From Promethearchaeota archaeon (GTDB lineage: Archaea; Asgardarchaeota; Lokiarchaeia; Sigynarchaeales; SOKP01), in assembly GCA_030668025.1 (NCBI GenBank), contig DAOUUT010000111.1, positions 1 to 10,959 of the forward strand: 10,959 nt of DNA, given 5' to 3'. The notes below the pieces were generated by a model. The model was not told where the DNA came from. It worked only from the letters and a program-made list of their open reading frames with translations, and searched no databases. Numbering within the stretch: position 1 is the stretch's first letter; every line of letters starts with the position of its first letter. Below are positions 5,391 to 10,959 of this stretch, piece by piece. A program made the position numbers and the translations under genes.

Positions 5391-5921
5391 ATGCAAAAGG
5401 AAAGAAGCACGAAAACAAAGCTTGTTAAAGAAGAAGTTATTGGTTCAGAGACTATTTTTGAAAAAATCAAAGATAAAACTCCTTGGGTTTTTGGTAAAAA
5501 ACTAAGAAAACCTAAATTATTATTTCCCGATATAAAAAGGCCTAGAATGGATATGCCTCTTCCAGGAAAATCACTCGCTGCGATAGCGGTGTATATTATT
5601 TTGTTCCTTTTACAAACTGGAGTTGTATATTTAATAATTAGAGAAACTCCAGCAATGGGATCTAATCCACAAACGGGTGATCCGATGTTTCTTTATCCTG
5701 ACATTAATGAATCGTTTATAATTGAAGGAATTGTCGCTTCAATTTTTATTTTTTTGTGTTCTTTAGGCTTTATTTTTTTATACTTAGCATCTCAATATGT
5801 TTATAACAAGAATATTGCAATAAGGTATTTAGTTGTAGGGATTCTTTTAATTATAGTTGCTTTTGCTACATTACAAGCAATGATTACGATTAAACTTGGT
5901 GACAGATTGTTTAATGTGTAA
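5391..5921 (+). CDS. OSTC/DC2-like oligosaccharyltransferase subunit (OST3/OST6 family)
   Basis: A 176-residue protein with a charged cytosolic N-terminus (1-58) and three membrane helices at about 61-84, 109-135 and 144-166. From about residue 45 to the end it is collinear with eukaryotic OSTC as I recall that sequence: TGVVYLIIRETPAMGS (76-91) against TGGIIYDVIVEPPSVGS, then ESFIIEGIVASIF (107-119) against QYIMEGLASSF, then SLGFIFL (124-130) against GLGFIIL, and a final helix ending IKLGDRLF against MKLPGYLM. OSTC/DC2 and OST3/OST6 bind the catalytic STT3 subunit and link N-glycosylation to the translocon. This protein lacks the lumenal thioredoxin domain of OST3/OST6, as DC2 does. OST3/OST6-like proteins have been reported in Asgard archaea. 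The N-terminal extension of about 40 Lys-rich residues is not in OSTC. No STT3 gene lies nearby. Its first codons and promoter lie in the right copy of the tandem duplication. Confidence 0.8.
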   Translation: MQKERSTKTKLVKEEVIGSETIFEKIKDKTPWVFGKKLRKPKLLFPDIKRPRMDMPLPGKSLAAIAVYIILFLLQTGVVYLIIRETPAMGSNPQTGDPMFLYPDINESFIIEGIVASIFIFLCSLGFIFLYLASQYVYNKNIAIRYLVVGILLIIVAFATLQAMITIKLGDRLFNV

Positions 5922-6046
5922 TACCATTTTCGCCCTAAATAGAATAAAACTCTTTACATTTATTATTATAAGCTTCAAATAGTTCAACCTCAGATGTCAT
6001 TGAGGAAAAACACTTATTTTTAGAAAAAAATCCATTAATAATCAAG

Positions 6047-6069
6047 TTGAACTTACTTAAGTAGTTCAA
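6047..6069. repeat. Near-perfect palindrome in convergent intergenic region
   Basis: TTGAAC (6047-6052), one extra T, the self-complementary TACTTAAGTA (6054-6063) and GTTCAA (6064-6069) form an almost complete palindrome. AGTTCAAC at 5981-5988 also pairs exactly with GTTGAACT at 6046-6053. It lies between the converging ends of the OSTC-like and gcvH genes and may shape their 3' ends. Confidence 0.55.
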
Positions 6070-6082
6070 AAGTTTTCAAGGA

Positions 6083-6106
6083 AAAATAAAAAAAAGAAAA
6101 AATTAT
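6083..6106 (-). terminator. T-tract terminator after gcvH
   Basis: On the minus strand this is a run of T residues broken by single other bases, about 30 bases after the gcvH stop codon. It is typical of archaeal termination. Confidence 0.55.
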
Positions 6107-6136
6107 AAATTTTCTAAGTAAGACTAAAAACTTGAT

Positions 6137-6538
6137 TTATTTAAGCGAGGCTGTAAACGTATTATAGGCTGCTTCGTCTAATAAATTGCCTTTTTCTGCG
6201 TCCCAATTTGAGGCATCGATCTTATATAACCAAGCTGAGAAGCCATCTTCGTTAATTTTCTCAGGCTCGTCCATTAAATCGCCATTTACTTCTTTAACTG
6301 TTCCAGAGACAGGGCTATACACATCTCCAACAGCTTTACTTGACTCAACTGTGGCGTCAATTGGATCCGAAGTTGGTTCATCTCCATCCATAGTCAGTTG
6401 AGTAAGTTCAGCACCTTCAAGTGCATCAACATCAACAAAAGAGATTTCTCCTAATTGTTCAGCTGCAAAAGGAGTCAGTCCTACTTCACCATTTGCATCA
6501 TTATACCATTGGTGGGTTTTAGTATACCAAATCGTCAT
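6137..6538 (-). CDS. gcvH: Glycine cleavage system H protein (lipoyl carrier)
   Basis: A 133-residue lipoyl-domain protein that shuttles the aminomethyl group between the P, T and L proteins of glycine cleavage. It may also carry lipoate in relay. The lipoylated Lys is K68 in VESSKAV, followed by the family's DVYSPVSGTVKEVN (72-85) and INEDGFSAWLYKI (95-107). The N-terminal YTKTHQWY and the PFAAEQLGEISFVD block also fit GcvH. A short acidic insertion (about 50-60) precedes the lipoyl loop. The protein is strongly acidic, and its DNA is visibly richer in G and C than its neighbours, which suggests high expression or a different origin. No P, T or L protein gene is in view. It diverges from mptE; TATA-like TTTATAAA sites on the minus strand near 6564-6580 imply a very short leader. 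Confidence 0.93.
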   Translation of the reverse strand: MTIWYTKTHQWYNDANGEVGLTPFAAEQLGEISFVDVDALEGAELTQLTMDGDEPTSDPIDATVESSKAVGDVYSPVSGTVKEVNGDLMDEPEKINEDGFSAWLYKIDASNWDAEKGNLLDEAAYNTFTASLK

Positions 6539-6563
6539 ATTATTTTCAACTTTTTGTTTACAA

Positions 6564-6580
6564 TTTTATAAAATTTTATA
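6564..6580 (-). promoter_or_regulatory. TATA element(s) of gcvH
   Basis: Two overlapping TATA-like strings occur on the minus strand. The nearer, at about 6564-6571, is centred about 30 bases before the ATG at 6538, predicting a leader of only a few bases. Confidence 0.5.
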
Positions 6581-6647
6581 ATATCGAATATAAGTGTATG
6601 ATAAAACTAATTATATAATAGATTTAAAATTTTTTTATTCAGAAAAA

Positions 6648-6657
6648 TTTTTAAAAA
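6648..6657 (+). promoter_or_regulatory. TATA-like element of mptE
   Basis: TTTTTAAAAA is centred about 22-24 bases before the ATG at 6674, so the transcript is probably leaderless. No Shine-Dalgarno element precedes the ATG. Confidence 0.4.
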
Positions 6658-6673
6658 CAAAACAACGATATAA

Positions 6674-7513
6674 ATGAAACATTCACTTAAGAAACAGATA
6701 GATTCATTTGTTGAATTTAAACAGTGGTATATTAAGATAATACAAGATTTTAATTTTAACTATCAAAAAGATTGTGAAGCAAGAGCGTTTTTATCTAGGA
6801 TTTTAGAAGAAAAAAGTGAAAATTGGAAACTTGAAAGAGTGCTACATTCTTTTAAATGCTTTATTCAAAAGAAGAAGAGAATTTTCATTTATGGATGTGG
6901 ACCTTCACTTGAAGAAACTGTTAATTACATTCTAAAAATACGGGATAAAAAGATTTTCAGTAATTGGGTGAATTTAGCTGCGGATGGAGCCGCTCGATTA
7001 TTAATAGAAAGAAAAATTCAAATAGATGGAATCTTTACTGACTTGGATGGTATTATTAAGGGAGATTTTAACCATTCCGGATTTGTGGTGGTCCATGCTC
7101 ACGGAGATAATATAATTAACCTAAAACATTTTAAGAGCGAAATAATCGCGTTTCCAAATGTTATAGGAACAACCCAAGTAGAACCAGTTGAAAATCTAGT
7201 TAATTCTGGAGGTTTTACTGATGGTGATAGGGTTCTATCTTTTATATCATCTTTACTTTTACCTAAGCACGAATTATATTTAATAGGTATGGACTTTAAA
7301 GACATTATAGGCAAATATAGTAAACCAGAATTAGAAAAAAATCATAAAGCTAGCCCAATCAAACTGAAAAAGTTACAATATGCTTTACAAATTGTTGAAT
7401 GGTTATTGAATAGAATCAAAAACCCTGTGTATATAATTAATTCGGAAATTACCTCAAATAATCTTAAAAATCTAACATTGGAAATGTTTAAAGAAAAAAT
7501 TCTTGAAAATTAA
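6674..7513 (+). CDS. mptE: 6-hydroxymethyl-7,8-dihydropterin pyrophosphokinase (MptE, DUF115)
   Basis: A 279-residue ATP-dependent enzyme that adds pyrophosphate to 6-hydroxymethyl-7,8-dihydropterin, the archaeal replacement for FolK in making tetrahydromethanopterin or folate-type C1 carriers. The DUF115 signature blocks occur in order: YGCGPSLEE (73-81), AADGAA (102-107), FTDLDG (121-126), VVVHAHGDN (138-146), GTTQ (165-168), SGGFTDGDR (178-186), LIGMDF (203-208) and IGKYS (212-216), then a Lys-rich helical end. The acidic residues of TDLDG and GFTDGDR probably bind metal and nucleotide. Length is slightly above the usual size of about 230-240 because of an N-terminal helical extension of about 60 residues. 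It is cytosolic and diverges from gcvH, another C1-pathway gene. Its stop lies 3 bp from the stop of the convergent RadB-like gene. Confidence 0.92.
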   Translation: MKHSLKKQIDSFVEFKQWYIKIIQDFNFNYQKDCEARAFLSRILEEKSENWKLERVLHSFKCFIQKKKRIFIYGCGPSLEETVNYILKIRDKKIFSNWVNLAADGAARLLIERKIQIDGIFTDLDGIIKGDFNHSGFVVVHAHGDNIINLKHFKSEIIAFPNVIGTTQVEPVENLVNSGGFTDGDRVLSFISSLLLPKHELYLIGMDFKDIIGKYSKPELEKNHKASPIKLKKLQYALQIVEWLLNRIKNPVYIINSEITSNNLKNLTLEMFKEKILEN

Positions 7514-7516
7514 ATT

Positions 7517-8314
7517 TCAAATTTTGTATTCCTCTATTCCGCTATTCGTAATCATATAACGCGTTTTCTTTTCAGGAAATTGAAGAGAGTTTATTAAATG
7601 TAAATAACCCGTACCACTTTCTTTACGATTCAAATATAAAACTTCAGAGAAATAGTGATTCAAATATCGCAATCCTACGGGGAGTTCCCTTATAATTGAA
7701 TTTTCAATAAAATTTGGAGCAACTTGAGCGGTTAAAATTGTAATTAAATTATATTTACGAGTCAGATTATTAATTTTTTCCAAAATCTTCAAAAATCTTA
7801 TTTTAGCTTTAAAAAATGATACTTCTTTATCACTAAGCTCAAATCTATAATAATTATTAATAGAGTCAATAATAAGTATTTTTACGTTATTTTGCTTGAT
7901 TACATCTTCTATCTCGTTTAATTTTAGTAAAAAAGAGGTATTGCTCATAATTTTGGATACTAAAATATTCTTTAGAATCTTTTCGCTTTCAAGTTCTTGG
8001 GTTTTTGTCAATATTCTTATCCTTTCTGGGCGAAATGTGTTTTCAGTGTCTAAATAAATCAACTTAAAGGATTTATGATATGCTTGAACAGATAATTGAT
8101 GACATAATTGAGTTTTTCCGGTTTTGTTCGCCCCAAAAATTATATAGGTTTTTTTTGAATGAAACCCACCACCAATAACATCGTCAATATTTTTTGAACC
8201 AGTAGAAATGCTAAATTTTTCTCGTTTAATTTTTTCGATTTCGCTAAGAATCTTTTTTGTACTAATAATCAATGATTTTTTTAAATTTACCGCGTTAGAT
8301 TTGTTTGATTTCAT
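7517..8314 (-). CDS. RadA/RadB-family recombinase paralogue (RecA-type ATPase)
   Basis: A 265-residue RecA-fold ATPase. Walker A is GANKTGKT (61-68), preceded by STGSKNIDDVIGGGF (37-51), the standard lead-in of RadA/RadB. LDTENTFRPERI (88-99) keeps the catalytic Glu (E91) of the Rad51/RadA DTEGTFRPER motif, and Walker B is KILIIDS (145-151). The later LTAQVAPNF and LPVGLRYLNHYFSEVLYLNR correspond to the RadA NQV and PAGG-HSATLR regions but are diverged. The helix-hairpin-helix N-terminal domain of true RadA is absent, replaced by about 35 basic residues. It is therefore a RadB or aRadC-like accessory paralogue rather than the main recombinase. A role as recombination mediator is family knowledge, not shown here. 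Its stop (TGA) nearly touches that of mptE. It diverges from the RPC34-like gene. Confidence 0.85.
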   Translation of the reverse strand: MKSNKSNAVNLKKSLIISTKKILSEIEKIKREKFSISTGSKNIDDVIGGGFHSKKTYIIFGANKTGKTQLCHQLSVQAYHKSFKLIYLDTENTFRPERIRILTKTQELESEKILKNILVSKIMSNTSFLLKLNEIEDVIKQNNVKILIIDSINNYYRFELSDKEVSFFKAKIRFLKILEKINNLTRKYNLITILTAQVAPNFIENSIIRELPVGLRYLNHYFSEVLYLNRKESGTGYLHLINSLQFPEKKTRYMITNSGIEEYKI

Positions 8315-8508
8315 CTTTTAGCTTAATAAATTGTGTAATTACTATTAATTTCATAAATTCAAAAAAACTTGGTTCTAATAATTATTAATAATTTTAGCAA
8401 TAAATAAATCGTAAAATTAATTTTTGATTAAACATAAACTATTAAATATATTAACTTTAAGATTTGTTTTAATATAATTTATTATAAATAATTTTAAGTT
8501 CTTTTAAA
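8315..8508. promoter_or_regulatory. Divergent promoter region, RadB-like / RPC34-like genes
   Basis: An AT-rich 194-bp region with start signals for both flanking genes. TTATAAAT at 8483-8490, about 23 bases before the ATG at 8509, suggests a leaderless RPC34-like transcript. The 14-bp palindrome AATTATTAATAATT at 8380-8393 could be an operator but contains only A and T. Confidence 0.4.
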
Positions 8509-9117
8509 ATGGCAAAAAAAAAAGAAGTTTGTCCCTATTGTGGCAACAGCTTTGCATATCTCTCACGTCATAAATGCAAAGTAAAGGAGAGGCTCGAGGG
8601 TTCAGAAGAATCCGATAAGTCTGATGTTGAAAGAAGGCTAGAAAGGATCGAAGAAAGAAAAAAAGAAGGAGTTCGCAGTTTAAGAAAAGATGAGAAAATT
8701 GTACTTAGAATAATTAATCAAGAAAAAGATATTTTTTTTCATAAGTTATTAGAGCTTACAAACAAAAATCGAATGGAACTCGAAAAAATCTTAGAAACTC
8801 TGTTTTTACAAGCGAAAATTAATATAAATCGCGAATTATTGGAAGCCTCTTGGGCAAAACGTATTACTATAATTGAAAAAATCGATGTTAAAGTAAAAGA
8901 TATTGATGTTAATAAAAATAATAATGATTTCATTTTAGATATTTTTTCACATCAACCATGTTTAACTTGCCCCTTTACGGGTAAATGTAATAACACAAAT
9001 CTCGACCAATTTAATCCATTACATTGTCCTTGGTTAACTCAATGGGTTAAAACGTCCCTAGAAGGGCAAATATACAAAACAAATTTTGAAGAAATACAAG
9101 AAGAATCGCCAGAATAA
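8509..9117 (+). CDS. RPC34-like protein: zinc finger, predicted winged helix, C-terminal Fe-S motif
   Basis: A 202-residue protein. An N-terminal C2HC zinc knuckle has ligands C8, C11, H21 and C23 (CPYCGNSFAYLSRHKC). A charged linker (about 24-58) follows, then a helical segment, about 60-110, compatible with a winged helix (DEKIVLRIINQ...). The C-terminus holds four cysteines, C151, C154, C160 and C173, in PCLTCPFTGKC...NPLHCPWLTQWV. Their CX2CX5CX12C order and the closing C-x-x-x-T-x-W match the cubane [4Fe-4S] tail of eukaryotic RNA polymerase III subunit RPC6/RPC34 as I recall it (PCGLCPVFDDC...SNCIYMTEWL). RPC34 homologues are known in some archaea. It probably binds nucleic acid or the transcription machinery. 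The zinc knuckle is not part of eukaryotic RPC34, and the protein is shorter. Its TAA directly abuts the stop codon of rlmE. Confidence 0.65.
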   Translation: MAKKKEVCPYCGNSFAYLSRHKCKVKERLEGSEESDKSDVERRLERIEERKKEGVRSLRKDEKIVLRIINQEKDIFFHKLLELTNKNRMELEKILETLFLQAKININRELLEASWAKRITIIEKIDVKVKDIDVNKNNNDFILDIFSHQPCLTCPFTGKCNNTNLDQFNPLHCPWLTQWVKTSLEGQIYKTNFEEIQEESPE

Positions 9118-9762
9118 TTATTTTTTATGTAACCCAATTAGATAGATTTCATTACTCTTTTTGTTAGATGATTTTGGTTTTAGGCTTTTAACGATCGAAA
9201 AATTTTGCTTCATTTTTGTGTAAAAATCATCAAAGTCAACCCCTTGAAATACCTTTATTACGAAGTTTCCCTTAAATTTTAAAAATTTTGTAAGTTCAAG
9301 AATTTTATAACAGAGTTTTATTTGCATGGCTTGATCACTAAATTTATTTCCTGATTTTTTGATACTGGCATCAGATAAGATAAGATCTAGTTTTTCTCCT
9401 TCGAAGTATTTTTTAACTTCAATTTGAAACTCAGGTGTAGTAAAATCCATTCGAACTGTATTAATATTTTCAATAGGCGATATTTTTTTTATATCTATAC
9501 CCATAATTTTATAATGATCTCGGTGATAATATTTATCGGTATATTTCAATAAATTTTCTTCAGCAAATTTCTTCGCAACTTGAAGCCATGAACCCGGAGT
9601 GCTACCTAAATCCAATATATAAAAAGTCCTTTTAAAAATGTTGAATCTTTTCTGTAAGTCAAATAATTTAAACGCTGAGCGGGCTCTATATCCTTTACGT
9701 TTAGCTTCTTTATATGCGGCGTCTTTCTTATGTTCTTCTGCTGCCTTTGGCATAGTCCACAT
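9118..9762 (-). CDS. rlmE: FtsJ/RlmE-type rRNA ribose 2'-O-methyltransferase
   Basis: A 214-residue SAM-dependent methyltransferase of the RrmJ family, which methylates the ribose of a uridine in the A-loop of large-subunit rRNA (U2552 in E. coli). The K-D-K-E catalytic tetrad is visible: K32 in RARSAFKL, D131 in LILSDAS, K170 in FVIKVFQG and E205 in SNEIYLIG. SAM-binding motif I is ILDLGSTPGSWLQVA (49-63). Length fits the family. The first ATG (9762) gives MWTMPKAAE; a second at 9753 is preceded by GGG with a nine-base spacer and may be the true start. It lies 6 bp after the trm1 stop, so the two RNA-modification genes are likely co-transcribed. A Trm7-like tRNA specificity is possible but less likely. 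Confidence 0.9.
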   Translation of the reverse strand: MWTMPKAAEEHKKDAAYKEAKRKGYRARSAFKLFDLQKRFNIFKRTFYILDLGSTPGSWLQVAKKFAEENLLKYTDKYYHRDHYKIMGIDIKKISPIENINTVRMDFTTPEFQIEVKKYFEGEKLDLILSDASIKKSGNKFSDQAMQIKLCYKILELTKFLKFKGNFVIKVFQGVDFDDFYTKMKQNFSIVKSLKPKSSNKKSNEIYLIGLHKK

Positions 9763-9768
9763 CCCTAT

Positions 9769-10959
9769 TTAATTTGATATATTTTTAATTATATTTTTTA
9801 ACTCATTAATTTCCATATTTGTTTTAATTGATATAAAATCGAAATGAGTTCTTGATGCTGAATAACCACTTTCGCTAATTGCTATAATTATTTTTTCTAT
9901 TTTGGGAATTGATGGGAGCTTTAATTGTTGACATAATTTATGTATGTTATAATAGGAAACGGGCATACTTATTTCATCTAATGCGCATTCAATAATTTTA
10001 TTTATTCTATTTTTACTCTTAAAATTGAATTTTTCATTCAAATGTTTTAATTCGTCAAGAAAATATCCTTTATGTAATTCTTTTATCCATAGGGGGCCAG
10101 AATATGATAAAGGTTCTTCCTTTAAGCATGATGGGCATTTTTGAGGAATGGTTAAAATATCGTTTAAAACAGACGAACGATACCCGCAATTTTTACAATG
10201 GATAATATATCCATAACTATTTGATATGTCCTTAAAAATCTTCGACTTACTTTTATACGTAAGAGCAAAAACTCTTATAAAGTGATTTGAATAAAAAGTT
10301 AACAACGGAATTATTCCTAAATTGTTAACATTAGCAATTCTTGAAATATAATATATTAGTATCCTTGCCCCAATTTCTTTACAATATTCGGTGTGAAGTG
10401 GTTTAGACATGTACTTTCTAATACAAGCCTTTGGTTTTACTCCAAATAATACTGCGGTATCAGTGGCCGTTATACATAATAATCCATTTTCTTTTTTAAT
10501 CGATTTAAATGCAGAATCAATATATAAGTTTGGAGTGCCAAAAGGATCAATTGAGATTACATTGGGGCTTTCAACCTTTTTTTTTCCAATTAAACCAGAT
10601 TTTTGCGCGATTTCTATGCATAATAAATTGGCATCTTTACATGAGGTAAAGATTTGAGTATTTTTTTCTAAATCGTTTAGCTTTAAATTTTTTTTAATAA
10701 GTTCTACGGCTACCGGGTTAATATCGTTAAGAAATATTTTTTTAAAATTATTGGAAGCTTTTAACAATCTAATAGAGCCTATACCCGAAGCAGCCATACA
10801 ATCTACCATTACCAACGAATCTTGATTAATCAATTTATTATAGGTTAATATAGCTAAGATTGAAATATCTCGATTTATTTCCATTTTTTCATTATAAAAA
10901 ACACCCATTGATTTGGAAGGAATACTATCTTTGTCATCCTTATATAAATAGAATTCTAC
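9769..10959 (-). CDS. trm1: tRNA (guanine26-N2)-dimethyltransferase Trm1, 5' end beyond window
   Basis: A SAM-dependent enzyme that dimethylates G26 (sometimes G27) of tRNA. Numbered from the right edge of the window (396 visible residues), the family blocks are GVFYNEKMEINRDIS (19-33), CMAASGIGSIRLL (54-66, SAM site), IDPFGTP (137-143, catalytic), TATDTAVLFG (164-173), a zinc site at C255, C258, C275 and C278, and SGPLW (287-291), then a C-terminal winged-helix-like part. An ATG at 10908 gives a 379-residue protein, but the frame stays open for all 17 codons to the window edge. Known Trm1 proteins carry about 20-30 residues before the FYNP-M-x-x-NRD block, so the true start lies outside. It heads an operon with rlmE. 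Confidence 0.94.
   Translation of the reverse strand, partial: VEFYLYKDDKDSIPSKSMGVFYNEKMEINRDISILAILTYNKLINQDSLVMVDCMAASGIGSIRLLKASNNFKKIFLNDINPVAVELIKKNLKLNDLEKNTQIFTSCKDANLLCIEIAQKSGLIGKKKVESPNVISIDPFGTPNLYIDSAFKSIKKENGLLCITATDTAVLFGVKPKACIRKYMSKPLHTEYCKEIGARILIYYISRIANVNNLGIIPLLTFYSNHFIRVFALTYKSKSKIFKDISNSYGYIIHCKNCGYRSSVLNDILTIPQKCPSCLKEEPLSYSGPLWIKELHKGYFLDELKHLNEKFNFKSKNRINKIIECALDEISMPVSYYNIHKLCQQLKLPSIPKIEKIIIAISESGYSASRTHFDFISIKTNMEINELKNIIKNISN

Larger units (their letters stand above)
5110..5423. repeat. Diverged tandem duplication, ~157 bp unit
   Basis: Copy 1 (5110-5265) and copy 2 (5266-5423) align end to end with roughly three quarters identity by eye and a net two-base length difference. 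Each copy contains in order: 13 codons of a pepD-type C-terminus (WKFLLVLLKNLA against WKFLVTLLKNLV) and a TAA; a T/A-rich spacer; a TTTATAAA box; and an ATG followed by ten similar codons (MQEERRNKTK against MQKERSTKTK). The original pepD end is in copy 1 and the functional downstream gene begins in copy 2. The junction fused a gene start to a gene end in frame. Confidence 0.88.

Noticed and set aside
6186..6401. Plus-strand open frame inside gcvH
   Set aside because: Opposite strand of the lipoyl-domain coding sequence; low-complexity Ser/Thr-rich translation.
7099..7314. Minus-strand open frame inside mptE
   Set aside because: Covers the conserved GGFTDGDR and HAHGDN blocks of MptE on the other strand.
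8380..8393. 14-bp palindrome as an operator
   Set aside because: Composed only of A and T in a region of the same composition, so chance occurrence is likely; mentioned only as part of the intergenic region.
8739..8933. Minus-strand open frame inside the RPC34-like gene
   Set aside because: Shadow of the Lys/Asn-rich helical part; no supporting signal.
10409..10657. Plus-strand open frame inside trm1
   Set aside because: Antisense to the DPFG and ATDTAV motifs of Trm1.
10906..10908. ATG as the trm1 start
   Set aside because: The frame remains open to the window edge and the family normally has more residues before the FYN-M-x-x-NRD block.

Overview
The window most likely comes from an AT-rich archaeon, probably of the Asgard (Lokiarchaeia/Promethearchaeota-like) group. 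Archaeal markers are an MptE-type pterin pyrophosphokinase, an archaeal-style Trm1, a RadA/RadB-family recombinase, TATA boxes about 25 nt upstream of many start codons, and a mix of leaderless-looking and Shine-Dalgarno starts. The Asgard assignment rests on eukaryote-like proteins: a three-helix homologue of the oligosaccharyltransferase subunit OSTC/DC2 (OST3/OST6 family), a protein ending in a RING-like binuclear zinc finger, an RPC34-like iron-sulfur protein, and a cytosolic FG-GAP-type beta-propeller. This is inferred from reading the sequence; no search was run.

Left part (1-3.6 kb): a beta-propeller gene on the minus strand diverges from a tetraspan membrane protein across a repeat-rich promoter region. 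A 2[4Fe-4S] ferredoxin follows. It converges on a minus-strand gene encoding a GATase1-like domain, a Q/S/P-rich linker and a C-terminal RING-like finger. The 218-bp gap between these two holds three consecutive perfect inverted repeats.

Middle part (3.6-6.5 kb): a complete M20C dipeptidase (PepD) precedes the OSTC-like subunit. Between and across them lies a diverged direct tandem duplication of about 157 bp. It copied the pepD 3' end, the intergenic promoter and the first codons of the OSTC-like gene, and created an intact 23-codon chimeric ORF. GcvH (lipoyl carrier of glycine cleavage) follows on the minus strand and is visibly less AT-rich than its neighbours.

Right part (6.5-11 kb): mptE (pterin C1-carrier synthesis) diverges from gcvH and converges on a RadB-like ATPase gene with a 3-bp gap. 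An RPC34-like gene (N-terminal zinc finger, predicted winged helix, C-terminal cubane cluster motif) abuts rlmE tail to tail with no gap. rlmE lies 6 bp downstream of trm1, forming an RNA-modification operon. The trm1 reading frame stays open to the right edge, so its true start is outside the window. No tRNA, rRNA, CRISPR array or insertion sequence is visible.
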